A stretch of DNA of 38,104 nucleotides, taken from positions 1 to 38,104 of the forward strand of contig NVTD01000006.1 in assembly GCA_002401445.1 (NCBI GenBank), read 5' to 3'. This document shows, in pieces, positions 15,961 through 24,705 of the stretch; positions within the stretch are counted from its first letter, which is position 1; every line of letters starts with the position of its first letter. The notes beneath the pieces are model-generated. The model had not been told where the DNA came from and searched no databases. It was given only the letters and a program-made list of their open reading frames with translations. The translations under genes and the position numbers were made by a program. This DNA comes from Candidatus Wolfebacteria bacterium. Its GTDB lineage: Bacteria; Patescibacteriota; Minisyncoccia; Phycocordibacterales; GCA-2401445.

Positions 15961-16002
15961 AAATAACATTCCAACATTCTGCAGAATGTCGGAATGTTAT
16001 TT
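15961..16002. terminator. Bidirectional terminator overlapping the miaA stop codon
   Basis: AAATAACATTCC..ACATTCT and its complement form a nearly perfect 42-nt palindrome with A/T tracts on both sides. On the minus strand it begins within the last codons of miaA, so the stop codon (15997-15999) lies in the stem. Confidence 0.8.
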
Positions 16003-16884
16003 TTTTAGAAAAGCTGTAATAACCTCCTCAACCTCCATAGTCTGACTAACCCCAAACCACTTTATATTCTCATCTCGTCTAAAATAAGTACGTTGTCTTT
16101 TCGCATACTGGCATATTGCTGTATGTAAAAGCGTTACAAATTCTTCATGTGTAATTTCCTCCTTTAATAATTTTGCTAGAAAACGATACTCCAGACCCAG
16201 GCTGTCCATGCGCTCATATGAAAGACCTTGTTCATGTAGCTGCCTAGTTTCTTCAATCATTCCATCATCTATACGTGACAATAATCGATCCATAATTTTT
16301 TTGCGTAAAACTTCTTCATCAACCTGTATCCCGAGTTGCAATACATTGTATTGTGGATTCGACTCAATTGGTGGAACACTTCCTTGATCTTCAATAATTT
16401 CAAGTGCACGAATAATACGGCGTTTGTTATGTATGTCTATCATAGAATGTCGCGCGGGATCCTTTTCAAGTAAAAGTGCATTCAATTCTTCTAAGCTCTT
16501 TTCTTCTAGTGCATTTCGTAACTCTTCATTTGGAGGAACTTCTGGCGGGATAATATTTTTCACAACGGAATCAATATAAAAACCTGTACCTCCGGCGAGT
16601 ATTGGAATTTTCCCTCGGGATACAATATCCCCAATTGCTTTATCAGCAAGTTTTTTAAAATCGACAACAGTAAACTGGTCCTCGGGATTCACTACATCAA
16701 GAAGGTGATGAGGAACTCCGTCCATTTCCTCTGCTGTTACTTTGCCTGTACCAATATCAAGACCTCTATATACCTGTCGTGAATCAGCAGAAATAACTTC
16801 GCCGTTATATTTTTTTGCGAGTTCAATTGCGAGACCACTTTTGCCAGAGGCAGTTGGACCGAGGATTGTTATTAGTTTGTGCAT
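15997..16884 (-). CDS. miaA: tRNA dimethylallyltransferase MiaA
   Basis: A 295-aa enzyme that prenylates A37 of tRNAs reading UNN codons. It has the P-loop GPTASGKSG (about 9-17), the DSRQVYRGLDIGTGK motif, the AGGTGFYIDSVV motif and the C-terminal QYAKRQRTYFRRDENIKWF signature. The start chosen is the ATG that overlaps the NUDIX stop (TGATG). A GTG one codon earlier is in frame. It is the last gene of a three-gene operon. Its substrate set would include tRNA-Trp and tRNA-Leu(CAA), both encoded within 2 kb. Confidence 0.95.
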   Translation of the reverse strand: MHKLITILGPTASGKSGLAIELAKKYNGEVISADSRQVYRGLDIGTGKVTAEEMDGVPHHLLDVVNPEDQFTVVDFKKLADKAIGDIVSRGKIPILAGGTGFYIDSVVKNIIPPEVPPNEELRNALEEKSLEELNALLLEKDPARHSMIDIHNKRRIIRALEIIEDQGSVPPIESNPQYNVLQLGIQVDEEVLRKKIMDRLLSRIDDGMIEETRQLHEQGLSYERMDSLGLEYRFLAKLLKEEITHEEFVTLLHTAICQYAKRQRTYFRRDENIKWFGVSQTMEVEEVITAFLKK

Positions 16885-17312
16885 CACAGTCTATCTTTAT
16901 ATAATTCTAGAAATTTCGGAAGTTGTGAATGCAGTGGTTTTGGTAATGCATCTATCTTAAACCATTCAACAGCGTCAAATTTATGTGGCTCACCGTTAGA
17001 AACTTTTGTAGGATCAACAAGCACTTTGAAATCAAGAGCAACCCAATGAGTCTTGTCGCTATTGTGTTCTCTGTGTACATCTCGATACCCAAGAAACTCA
17101 AAATCTAGAACATCTGTCGAATACTCCTCTAATATTTCCTTCCGGATTGTTTCTTCTATGGTATCGCCAAATTCAATACTTCCACCTCCTTGGTCCCAAC
17201 ATCCATGTTCGTCTCGACATTGGGTACTTCTTTTATTCATCAAAAAATTTCCCTTACCGTCGTGGCAAAAGTATACAACTCCTACTCCCGTATAATCTAT
17301 ACCTTTTTTCAT
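16884..17312 (-). CDS. NUDIX hydrolase
   Basis: A 142-aa Nudix-fold protein. The Nudix box is GGSIEFGDTIEETIRKEILEEY (about 42-63), with two conservative changes from the consensus (D for the first E, K for R in REUxEE). The box is preceded by WDQGGG. It probably hydrolyses a nucleoside diphosphate derivative. The substrate cannot be told. Start and stop overlap both neighbours (ATGA with the upstream gene, TGATG with miaA), so translation is coupled. Confidence 0.88.
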   Translation of the reverse strand: MKKGIDYTGVGVVYFCHDGKGNFLMNKRSTQCRDEHGCWDQGGGSIEFGDTIEETIRKEILEEYSTDVLDFEFLGYRDVHREHNSDKTHWVALDFKVLVDPTKVSNGEPHKFDAVEWFKIDALPKPLHSQLPKFLELYKDRL

Positions 17313-17689
17313 TTATTCTGTGGAATTTCTACTTCCGTTTGACGTTGTTCCAAGTAACCTCTGTATGTTTTTGGATCATCAGTGGGGAATAGTACGTATA
17401 ATGCATACGGGGCAATAAAAATGATTGTTCCTATGGTGAGGAGGATTGTTTTTATTATTGTGTAAATATTTCCCTTACTCCACTTATAAAATGCTAGACT
17501 AGCGAGAAATATTCCGATCAATATTAATCCTGGTATTAATAAGATAAGAAACGCACCGAACGAAAAGAGCTCACAATAGAAGCTAGATTGTGTTGTAAAA
17601 CATCTTGCTAGCCAGTACAGAATAACAAGAAAATCGAGAATACCAAAGATAAGAAGTAAGTATTCAAGTTTGAGAGGTTTTTTATGCAT
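17309..17689 (-). CDS. Four-helix membrane protein, unknown
   Basis: A 126-aa protein with hydrophobic segments at about 8-28, 40-66 and 74-98 and a polar C-terminus (PTDDPKTYRGYLEQRQTEVEIPQNK). No family is recognised. It is the first gene of the operon with NUDIX and miaA, with a perfect -10 box 5 nt upstream of the ATG. Confidence 0.65.
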   Translation of the reverse strand: MHKKPLKLEYLLLIFGILDFLVILYWLARCFTTQSSFYCELFSFGAFLILLIPGLILIGIFLASLAFYKWSKGNIYTIIKTILLTIGTIIFIAPYALYVLFPTDDPKTYRGYLEQRQTEVEIPQNK

Positions 17690-17694
17690 AGTGC

Positions 17695-17700
17695 ATTATA
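17695..17700 (-). promoter_or_regulatory. -10 box of the miaA operon (leaderless type)
   Basis: TATAAT on the minus strand, 5 nt upstream of the ATG at 17689. It lies between the operon and tRNA-Leu. Confidence 0.6.
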
Positions 17701-17741
17701 TTACGAGTAATTCCTGGGTAATCGAGACCTTTTTTCATTTG

Positions 17742-17823
17742 TGCCGCGGGAGGGAATCGAACCCTCATGAGTTACCTCACACGATTTTGAGTCGTGCGCG
17801 TCTACCAATTCCGCCACCACGGC
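17742..17823 (-). tRNA. tRNA-Leu (CAA)
   Basis: Acceptor GCCGTGG / CCGCGGC with one wobble, anticodon loop CTCAAAA on CACGA/TCGTG, a long class II variable arm (TGAGGTAACTCA), T arm GAGGG-TTCGATT-CCCTC, discriminator A73 (Leu identity). CCA is not encoded. Confidence 0.93.
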
Positions 17824-17824
17824 A

Positions 17825-18058
17825 TCACAATTGCTTGAGAAATTCTTTTCCAACACCCGATTTTAAATATTTTTCTCGTGTTCTGGCTGAGGGTCTGTCA
17901 GGGTGCTCCTCAGTGCGAATTATTTTAAATGGACGATATGCCCGTGTTCGAACATTGTGTCCACTATTGTGCTCTTTTAATCGCCGCTCTATGTTGTTAG
18001 TTAAACCAACATAGATGTAATTTCTAGACATACTTTGTAATGCGTATACGTAGTACAT
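17825..18058 (-). CDS. GIY-YIG nuclease abutting tRNA-Leu
   Basis: A 77-aa single-domain GIY-YIG protein: YYVYALQSMSRNYIYVG (GIY-YIG pair), ERRLKEH with the arginine, and the catalytic Glu in ARTREKYLKSG. The start MYYVY is the family norm. An ATG four codons earlier (18070) is in frame. The TGA stop lies 1 nt before the first base of tRNA-Leu, so nuclease and tRNA are probably co-transcribed. No duplicated tRNA end was found on its far side, unlike the 12415 cassette. Confidence 0.85.
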   Translation of the reverse strand: MYYVYALQSMSRNYIYVGLTNNIERRLKEHNSGHNVRTRAYRPFKIIRTEEHPDRPSARTREKYLKSGVGKEFLKQL

Positions 18059-18105
18059 AATAGCATTCAAATATTAACGTTATGTATTTTACCACTTGTA
18101 GCGGC

Positions 18106-18129
18106 AACCTGCCTGCCGGCAGGCAGGTT
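18106..18129. repeat. Perfect 24-bp G/C palindrome
   Basis: The core CCTGCCTGCCGGCAGGCAGG with AA/TT added on each side, fully self-complementary. It lies between the divergent GIY-YIG and parB genes. Palindromes of this kind are recurrent in CPR genomes. A role as terminator is unlikely without a T tract. Confidence 0.85.
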
Positions 18130-18193
18130 ACAGATAGTCTACTGAAAGCGTGTGTAAAAAGCAATTGTTGATGGGTTCTGTATGCAGATGTGC

Positions 18194-18199
18194 TAAAAT
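18194..18199 (+). promoter_or_regulatory. -10 box of parB (leaderless type)
   Basis: TAAAAT lies exactly 6 nt before the parB ATG, so +1 is predicted at the start codon. Confidence 0.6.
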
Positions 18200-18205
18200 A
18201 GCTCC

Positions 18206-19339
18206 ATGAGTGACTTCCAAGACAATTCAATTTTTTGGGCTGAGGTAGGAAAGGTAGTACCAAATCCGCTTCAACCGCGAATGACTTTTGACGAGCGAAA
18301 GCTTCAGGATCTTGCCGATTCAATTCGGCAGTACGGAATATTACAGCCACTTGTTGTGACGCGTATAGAAACTGAGAAGAGTGACGGAGGTTTAGATGTA
18401 ACCTATGAATTGATTGCAGGGGAGCGACGTCTGAGGGCTTCTAAGATAGCTGGGTTAGTAAGAGTTCCAATACTTATTCGAGGTACTCAAGACAGTGCTC
18501 GAGTAAAGCTTGAGCTCGCTATTATAGAGAATCTACAACGAGAAGATCTAAATCCAGTTGATCGTGCACGGGCATTTGATCGTCTTGCAAAAGATTTTGG
18601 ATTCAAACACGCAGAAATTGGAAAGAAAATGGGAAAGAGTCGTGAGTATGTTTCTAACACACTTCGTCTGCTCAATCTTCCTGACGAGATGCAAGAAGCT
18701 CTTGTTGCTGGGAAAATAACTGAGGGACACACAAGGCCATTGATGATGCTTAATGATCAACCTCAGGAACGTGAAGTTTTATTTAAGGAAATTGTATTCA
18801 AGAAAGTAACTGTTCGTGATGCAGAGATGATTGCGCGTAGAATGGCACAACACAAAGTGCGAAATATGAATTACAAAATAGATCCCGTTATTTTAGATAT
18901 GGAGGAGAAGATGTCTGAGAAATTGGGTACCAAGGTTCAGATTAATAAACATTCTGCTGGAGGGCGTATTTTGATCGATTTCTTTTCTCAGGACGATCTG
19001 CAGCATTTAATTGACGTCATTAATCGTGAAGGTGGAAATGTGCCTATAATGAAGACATATACAAAACATGATTCAGATCCACAAACCAGTACAGTAAGTC
19101 CTGCTCCTACTGACTCTTTATCTGAGAAAGAAAATGAGACTGTACTTGTACAAGAGAAAAGTAAGCTTGAAGAGGATGAAATTATTAATCCACCTACATT
19201 AACAGATGATGAAGTTTCTGCACCGATTTTAACTGCAGAAGAAGCTGTGAAGGAGGAAATAAAAGAACCAGAGCCTTTTGTTCCAAAAGAAAAGGAAGAA
19301 GACGAAGACTTGTATTCAATAAAGAATTTCTCACTTTAG
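18206..19339 (+). CDS. parB: Chromosome partitioning protein ParB
   Basis: A 377-aa ParB/Spo0J. The N-terminal CTPase region has VVPNPLQPRMTFDERKLQDLADSIRQYGILQPLVV and the GERR motif (about 72-75), followed by ENLQREDLNP (about 109-118), the HTH for parS binding (HAEIGKKMGKSREYVSNTLRLLNLP) and a C-terminal helical part. The last 90 residues are an acidic Pro/Glu-rich tail that is longer than usual. parA is not adjacent, and no match to the parS consensus was noticed in the window. Confidence 0.94.
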   Translation: MSDFQDNSIFWAEVGKVVPNPLQPRMTFDERKLQDLADSIRQYGILQPLVVTRIETEKSDGGLDVTYELIAGERRLRASKIAGLVRVPILIRGTQDSARVKLELAIIENLQREDLNPVDRARAFDRLAKDFGFKHAEIGKKMGKSREYVSNTLRLLNLPDEMQEALVAGKITEGHTRPLMMLNDQPQEREVLFKEIVFKKVTVRDAEMIARRMAQHKVRNMNYKIDPVILDMEEKMSEKLGTKVQINKHSAGGRILIDFFSQDDLQHLIDVINREGGNVPIMKTYTKHDSDPQTSTVSPAPTDSLSEKENETVLVQEKSKLEEDEIINPPTLTDDEVSAPILTAEEAVKEEIKEPEPFVPKEKEEDEDLYSIKNFSL

Positions 19340-19353
19340 TATATCTATTGCGC

Positions 19354-19426
19354 TACTATCATTTTTGTGGCAGGGTTCTTTTGTGTTTAGTTAATTGAAA
19401 ACAATAAATAAAAACAACGAACGGAG
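19354..19426 (+). promoter_or_regulatory. -10 box and A/C-rich leader with Shine-Dalgarno for the 19435 gene
   Basis: TACTAT at 19354-19359 would start a leader of about 70 nt. The leader is A-rich with AAACAA/AACAAC units and ends in GGAG (19423-19426), 8 nt before the ATG. This contrasts with the leaderless neighbours. Confidence 0.5.
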
Positions 19427-19434
19427 AATTAAAA

Positions 19435-20220
19435 ATGAAAAGAATAGTTTTAATAGCACTCATATGGGGCGCTTTCGTATTGACCGTATTGGCGTTAATT
19501 AACCTCATGTTTATTGAAAGTTTGACATTTGCTGTGCTCTATGTCATTGTTCTCGTCTTTTTGGCAGTGCTGTTGTATAGGTCTACATCGGAAATTTCTC
19601 AGTGTATGAGAAAGGGATATTTTTGGATAGGGCTCGGTGTGACCAGCGTATGTCTTTTGTGTGAAAGTGTTATCCTCGGAGTGTCTTTGGGAGGAGCATA
19701 TACTCCCAAAGGTGTTTGGACAATCACACAGTCTCGTGGAGGAAATACTTACAATGTTTATGAGCCAGATAAGTTCATTTTCATGGAGAAACGACTTGCA
19801 AGAATTCCTCGAGAAATTAAGATGGCAGGAATGATACCTTCGGGTGAAATTGATCAGAGTACCAACCAATATATAGTGAGTGCTCAGAATCAGGGCGACA
19901 AGTCCCTAAAGGTTTCCTTGAAAGTAGTGCAAAACTTGCTAGAGGATGATGTACATCCGAGCTCGGTGGAGTCGTCCCTTCGAAAAGGAAAAGCACGAAT
20001 TCTTGAACACCTGATTGCAAATCAAAAAATGCTTAGAACAGGAATGACCAATAATATTGTGCCATTAGAAGTTCAAGACATTTATCTCAGACCTCTTGTT
20101 ACGTGGTGGTTTGATTCACCGGAAACTTTTGTTTTTGAAGTTTCGAGGAGTAATGGTCAATTACCATCTCCATACTATGTCACCAATATGCCTTCTCTCA
20201 AACAGCCATATGTATGGTAA
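19435..20220 (+). CDS. Membrane protein with C-terminal soluble domain, unknown
   Basis: A 261-aa protein. Three hydrophobic helices (about 4-24, 28-48, 64-88) are followed by a soluble domain of about 170 residues with no recognised fold. A proper Shine-Dalgarno supports the ATG. It is monocistronic, with a terminator directly after it. No function can be proposed. Confidence 0.72.
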   Translation: MKRIVLIALIWGAFVLTVLALINLMFIESLTFAVLYVIVLVFLAVLLYRSTSEISQCMRKGYFWIGLGVTSVCLLCESVILGVSLGGAYTPKGVWTITQSRGGNTYNVYEPDKFIFMEKRLARIPREIKMAGMIPSGEIDQSTNQYIVSAQNQGDKSLKVSLKVVQNLLEDDVHPSSVESSLRKGKARILEHLIANQKMLRTGMTNNIVPLEVQDIYLRPLVTWWFDSPETFVFEVSRSNGQLPSPYYVTNMPSLKQPYVW

Positions 20221-20238
20221 AGGGAGAGAGAGTTTCCA

Positions 20239-20267
20239 AACCGCGGGTACATAACCTGCGGTTTTTT
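20239..20267 (+). terminator. Intrinsic terminator after the 19435 gene
   Basis: AACCGC-g-GGT pairs with ACC-t-GCGGTT around an ACATA loop and runs into six Ts. It lies directly against the 3' end of topA and may serve both strands poorly on the topA side. Confidence 0.85.
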
Positions 20268-20268
20268 G

Positions 20269-22485
20269 TTACTTCTTTTTCTTATCTTCTAGCTTATGCG
20301 GATTATGGTTAGGACATTCCTTCCTACTACAACGATCCGGAATAGTTTTTGTCCCATCCATCATGAGGGCTCCACAAACAATGCCGTCAGTTTCGTACGT
20401 ACATTTTTTACCAGTCGGTTTAGCCTTTATAGCATTTTTACATTTGGGATAATCACTACAACTATAGAATATTCCAAATCGTCCACGTCGCTCCACCATA
20501 TCACCAGTTTCACAGTCAGGACATTTCACTCCAGTTTTCTTTCGCTCAATTTCCTCCGCACTTTCCTCTATGTGTTTACATTTTGGATAGTTATTACAAG
20601 ATATAAAACGTCCATATTTTCCATCACGTTCAACTAATTTACCATCTTTACAATCAGGACACGGCTTACCAATCTCTTTTGGCCCTTCAAGTTCTTCACC
20701 ATCTATAGTTCGTGCACCAACACAATCAGGAAAATCTTTACAGCTGAGGAACTTTCCACTTCTACCAAGCTTTATGATCATATTCTTCCCACAAGTTGGA
20801 CATTTGTGTTTTGGATCAGCATCACCAAGATTTGTAATTTTTTCTAGCTTATCCTTTAATTTAACTTGTTTAAGAAAAGGTTTGTAAAAATCAGTCAGAA
20901 CCTTTTCATAGTTGTCTTTGCCATTGGCAATTTCATCGAGCTCATCCTCCATATTGGCAGTAAATGAATCACTAATATATTCAGCAAAATGTTCTTCTAG
21001 AAAACTAGATACAACGTCTCCAGTATCAGTAGGGAATAGTGTCTTTCCTTGTTTCTCGACATAACCTCGATCGGAGAGAGTTTTAATAGTTGAAGCATAT
21101 GTACTCGGTCGGCCAATACCACGTTTTTCTAATTCCTTAACAAGTCCAGCCTCGGTATATCGTCCCAGGGGTTGAGTCTCCTTTTCCTCAGTAGAAATTT
21201 TCTCGAGATCGAGTTTCTCACCAATATCAACCTTTGGTACCTCTACATCTTCACCACGAGCCTCAGGATCAACAACAAGCCATCCATGATATGTTACGCG
21301 AGAACCGTTCACAGAAAAATCAGGAATAGTCTCATTATCAATATTTGCTACAACTTTTGTACGAAGTATTGCTGCATCAACCATTTGTGAAGCAACAGTT
21401 CTTTGCCAAATCAAACGATATAGTTTCTTTTGCTCTGGAGTATTTCCTGCAATATCCTTTCCGCAGTTTGATGGGCGGATTGCTTCGTGAGCTTCTTGTG
21501 CGTTTTTACTTTTCTTTGCGTAAGTTCGTAATTCTATTTTATCTTTACCGTACTCTTTCTCGATGTAGCTTATTATTTGTCCGAGTGCTTGTTTACTTAA
21601 AGTTGTACTGTCGGTACGCATATATGTAATATGTCCTGCTTCGTACAATTTCTGTGCAATCTGCATAGTACGTGCCGGTGTCATTCCCAAACGTGAACTC
21701 GCTGTTTGTTGCAGAGTAGAAGTAATGAAAGGCGCTTTTGGAGATCGTTTTGCTTCTGTCTCTTTAACGTCAGTAATTTTCCAGTTATTCTTTTCTCCAG
21801 CAGAAACAATTCGCTCCATCTCTTTTTTATCTCGAGGTTCATCTCCGCATACAAATGGAATTTCAACTCCCCCTGCAGTCTTTGTATCCGCTGTAATAAC
21901 CCAAAATGTTTCTGGATCAAATGCACGTATTTCTCGTTCGCGCTCCATTATTATTCTTAATGCAGGAGATTGTACTCGTCCAGCAGAAAGTCCATAACGA
22001 ACCTTTTTCCATATCACTCCAGACAAGTCATATCCAACAAGACGGTCAAGTACGCGCCGTGCCTCTTGTGCTTTGCGCAAAGCAGTATCAATTTTGCGAG
22101 GATGTTTCATCGCCTCAGTAATAGCTTCCTTTGTGATTTCATTGTATGTGACGCGGTGTATTTTCTCGGCTATTCCTTTTTTACTATCTTTCAGTATTTC
22201 AGCTAAATGCCAGGCAATAGCCTCACCTTCACGGTCGGGGTCAGTTGCGAGTACTATTTCGTCGGCTTTTTTTGCAAGTGTGACTAGCTCAGCCACAACC
22301 TTTTCTTTCCCTTTACTTATTTCATAGTGTGGCACAAAACCACCATCGATATCGATGGCTTTCTTGTTGCTCTTTGGAAGATCACGAACGTGACCAACCG
22401 AAGCTCGCACTATATATTTACCATCCAAATACTTAGAAATTGTCTTAGCTTTGGCTGGTGACTCTACTATTAAGAGTTTGCTCAT
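20269..22485 (-). CDS. topA: DNA topoisomerase I
   Basis: A 738-aa type IA topoisomerase that relaxes negative supercoils. The Toprim domain starts at the N-terminus (LLIVESPAKAKTISKYL) and includes DPDREGEAIAWHL. The active-site tyrosine is Y288 in ITYMRTDST. The GIGRPSTYASTIKTLSDRGYV motif follows. The C-terminal part carries three four-cysteine zinc ribbons (CPTC..CKDFPDC, CPDC..CNNYPKC, CPDC..CSDYPKC) and a final one with spaced cysteines (CTYETDGIVC..CSRKEC). Length and order are normal. A -10 box 7 nt upstream of the ATG supports the start. Confidence 0.97.
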   Translation of the reverse strand: MSKLLIVESPAKAKTISKYLDGKYIVRASVGHVRDLPKSNKKAIDIDGGFVPHYEISKGKEKVVAELVTLAKKADEIVLATDPDREGEAIAWHLAEILKDSKKGIAEKIHRVTYNEITKEAITEAMKHPRKIDTALRKAQEARRVLDRLVGYDLSGVIWKKVRYGLSAGRVQSPALRIIMEREREIRAFDPETFWVITADTKTAGGVEIPFVCGDEPRDKKEMERIVSAGEKNNWKITDVKETEAKRSPKAPFITSTLQQTASSRLGMTPARTMQIAQKLYEAGHITYMRTDSTTLSKQALGQIISYIEKEYGKDKIELRTYAKKSKNAQEAHEAIRPSNCGKDIAGNTPEQKKLYRLIWQRTVASQMVDAAILRTKVVANIDNETIPDFSVNGSRVTYHGWLVVDPEARGEDVEVPKVDIGEKLDLEKISTEEKETQPLGRYTEAGLVKELEKRGIGRPSTYASTIKTLSDRGYVEKQGKTLFPTDTGDVVSSFLEEHFAEYISDSFTANMEDELDEIANGKDNYEKVLTDFYKPFLKQVKLKDKLEKITNLGDADPKHKCPTCGKNMIIKLGRSGKFLSCKDFPDCVGARTIDGEELEGPKEIGKPCPDCKDGKLVERDGKYGRFISCNNYPKCKHIEESAEEIERKKTGVKCPDCETGDMVERRGRFGIFYSCSDYPKCKNAIKAKPTGKKCTYETDGIVCGALMMDGTKTIPDRCSRKECPNHNPHKLEDKKKK

Positions 22486-22492
22486 ATCGCAA

Positions 22493-22498
22493 GTATTA
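22493..22498 (-). promoter_or_regulatory. -10 box of topA (leaderless type)
   Basis: TAATAC on the minus strand ends 7 nt before the ATG. No Shine-Dalgarno sequence is present. Confidence 0.55.
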
Positions 22499-22529
22499 CA
22501 CGAAAATTAAAAAGTTGGCAAGTGCCTTA

Positions 22530-23390
22530 CTATTTAACTGTGGAAATTTTCCCTAACTGTTCTATTATAAGGCCTTTAATTTCTAGTGTTGAAAGTAATA
22601 CATTTAGTTCATGAATTGGTGCATCTATATAGATAGCTATCTCATCGCGCGAGCGTGGTTCTGATAAATAGTCTAGTATCCTCTGTTCATCGGGGGACGA
22701 AGAGATGGAACTTTGTTTAATCACTTCTTTAGCTTCAAACCCTAAAGCTTCTAATAAATCCTCCGTACACGTTATAGGTGTAGCACCATTACGTATAAGC
22801 ATGTGAGGACCCTCAGTATTTTTTGAAAACACAGATCCTGGAATTGTGAAAACATCCCTATTGTATTCTGTTGCTAGTCGTGAAGTAATCAGAGTGCCAC
22901 TTCTTCTTTCAGCTTCTATTACGAGAACTGCATGACTCATTCCTGCCATGATCCTGTTTCGTTTTGGGAAGCTCCACTGAGTCGCTTTAAAGTCCGGCTC
23001 AAATTCAGAAATTAAAGCCCCGCCACTTTTTAGTATCTCATCCGCAAGTCGTACATGTGATCTGGGATACAGTACATCTGTATTTAATCCAGATCCTGGA
23101 ATTGCGACAGTATGTATATTATTTGCTAACGCAGCGCGGTGTGCAATACCATCAATACCAAGAGCTAGGCCGGATATAATCGTGACTGGATATCCGTTTA
23201 GGCCTGCAATTAATTTCTCACATATTTCCTTTCCATAGTTAGAATATTTACGTGCACCAACAATAGCGAGAAATGTGTGGTTGTGATTGAGAGGGTTGCC
23301 GCGTCTCCAGAGTTCCTTTGGCGGATCATTTATTTCATGTAATAAAGGAGGAAACTCGTCGGTGTTCAATTTGACAAGTGGTGATTCCAT
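22530..23390 (-). CDS. dprA: DNA processing protein DprA
   Basis: A 286-aa DprA/Smf protein that loads RecA on incoming single-stranded DNA in natural transformation. The Rossmann-like core shows AIVGARKYSNYGKE, the SGLALGIDGIAHRAAL motif, IPGSGLNTDVLYP, the GGALISEFEP motif, FPKRNRIMAGMSHAVLVIEA and GTLITSRLATEYNRDVFTIPGS. A C-terminal winged-helix-like segment remains (about 225-286). The N-terminal SAM-like domain seen in longer DprA proteins is short. Together with the pilus genes it suggests competence. A -10 box 6 nt from the ATG supports the start. Divergent from serS. Confidence 0.94.
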   Translation of the reverse strand: MESPLVKLNTDEFPPLLHEINDPPKELWRRGNPLNHNHTFLAIVGARKYSNYGKEICEKLIAGLNGYPVTIISGLALGIDGIAHRAALANNIHTVAIPGSGLNTDVLYPRSHVRLADEILKSGGALISEFEPDFKATQWSFPKRNRIMAGMSHAVLVIEAERRSGTLITSRLATEYNRDVFTIPGSVFSKNTEGPHMLIRNGATPITCTEDLLEALGFEAKEVIKQSSISSSPDEQRILDYLSEPRSRDEIAIYIDAPIHELNVLLSTLEIKGLIIEQLGKISTVK

Positions 23391-23396
23391 TTGTTA

Positions 23397-23418
23397 ATCG
23401 TATCATTTCTGTTATGAT
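23397..23418. promoter_or_regulatory. Divergent dprA/serS promoter region
   Basis: On the minus strand TACGAT (23397-23402) lies 6 nt before the dprA ATG. On the plus strand TATGAT (23413-23418) serves serS, which has a short leader with GGGG (23432-23435) before its ATG. The two -10 boxes are only 10 nt apart, so the promoters probably interfere. Confidence 0.5.
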
Positions 23419-23441
23419 TAGCCATGTAAACGGGGAATAAT

Positions 23442-24704
23442 ATGCTAGATATTAAATTTATAAGAGAAAATCCGGAATTGATTGAACATGCTGCAAAAAA
23501 GAAGCATATTAATTTTGACGTAAAGAAACTACTCAGAGTTGACGACAGACGTCGTGAATTGATTGCTCTTGTTGACCAAAAGCGCGCAGAACAGGCGCAT
23601 TTTAGTCGCAAGGTTCCAGGGACGACCGACACACAAGAACGCGAGCAAATAATAAAAGAGATGCAAATGCTCAAAGCTGACTTTCAAAAAGAGGAAGATG
23701 AGCTAAAGAAAGTAATACAAAAGTGGCAAAAGTTAATGCTTGAGGTACCTAATGTGCCAGATGTTACCGTTCCAGAAGGCAAGGATGATTCTGACAATGT
23801 AGAGATTAGAACATGGGGCACGCCTACACAGTTTGATTTCCCTGTTAAATCCCATATTGATATCATGGAACAGTTTGATATGGTTGATTTTAAAAGAGGA
23901 ACAAAGGTTGCTGGATTTCGTGGACATATTTTAAAAAATGCAGGAGCAAAGTTAACGTTTGCTCTCTGGCAGTACACACTAGATTTTTTCGTAAAGAAGG
24001 GGTATACACCGCTACTGGTTCCGTCTTTGCTAAACAGAGAGACATTTGTTGGCACTGGGTATTTACCACAAAGCGAAGATGATTTGTACAAGACACAAGA
24101 TGAACAATATTTATCTGGTACAGCAGAGGTTGCAAGTATGGGAATGTTTATGGATGACGAAATAGATGTAACCGTTGCACAAAAATATATTTCATTTTCA
24201 CCTTGTTTTAGAAGGGAGGCAGGAAGTCATGGAAAAGATACGAGAGGTCTTATGCGTGTTCACGAGTTTTTCAAACTTGAACAGATTGTATTGTGCGAAG
24301 CGAGTCACGAAACATCAGTAGCTCTACATGAGGAAATGACAATGTATGCAGAAGAATTAATGCAGAGTCTTGAATTGCCTTATCACGTTGTAGCAAATTG
24401 TGGTGGAGATCTCGGACTGGGGCAGGTAAAGAAATATGACATAGAAGCATGGGTTCCTTCTGAGGAGCAATATCGAGAGACGCACTCCGCTTCATACTTT
24501 CATGATTTTCAAACACGACGTTTAAATATTCGTTATAGGGATACAGAAGGGCGACTACGGTTTGCACATAGTTTAAATAACACTGCTATTGCTACACCGA
24601 GAATACTTATTCCGCTTATCGAAAACAATCAACAAATAGATGGGTCTATAAAAGTTCCAGAAGTATTACAAAAATATGTGGGCACTGACGTAATTAGGGA
24701 TTAG
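23442..24704 (+). CDS. serS: Seryl-tRNA synthetase
   Basis: A 420-aa class II aminoacyl-tRNA synthetase. The N-terminal part (about 1-105) is the antiparallel coiled-coil arm that reads the long variable arm of tRNA-Ser. The catalytic core includes motif 2 (SPCFRREAGSHGKDTRGLMRVHEFFKLEQ) and motif 3 (NNTAIATPRILIPLIENNQQIDGSIKVPEVL). Length is normal. The stop is 1 nt before the ftsQ-like gene, so the two are an operon. Confidence 0.97.
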   Translation: MLDIKFIRENPELIEHAAKKKHINFDVKKLLRVDDRRRELIALVDQKRAEQAHFSRKVPGTTDTQEREQIIKEMQMLKADFQKEEDELKKVIQKWQKLMLEVPNVPDVTVPEGKDDSDNVEIRTWGTPTQFDFPVKSHIDIMEQFDMVDFKRGTKVAGFRGHILKNAGAKLTFALWQYTLDFFVKKGYTPLLVPSLLNRETFVGTGYLPQSEDDLYKTQDEQYLSGTAEVASMGMFMDDEIDVTVAQKYISFSPCFRREAGSHGKDTRGLMRVHEFFKLEQIVLCEASHETSVALHEEMTMYAEELMQSLELPYHVVANCGGDLGLGQVKKYDIEAWVPSEEQYRETHSASYFHDFQTRRLNIRYRDTEGRLRFAHSLNNTAIATPRILIPLIENNQQIDGSIKVPEVLQKYVGTDVIRD

Positions 24705-24705
24705 T

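Noticed and set aside
17670-18014. Plus-strand frame of 114 residues over tRNA-Leu and GIY-YIG
   Set aside because: It reads antisense through tRNA-Leu (GRESNPHELPH-type artefact) and the nuclease gene.
18206-19339. Replication origin or parS cluster beside parB
   Set aside because: No palindrome of the TGTTNCACGTGAAACA type and no DnaA-box cluster was seen near parB. The 24-bp G/C palindrome has a different sequence.
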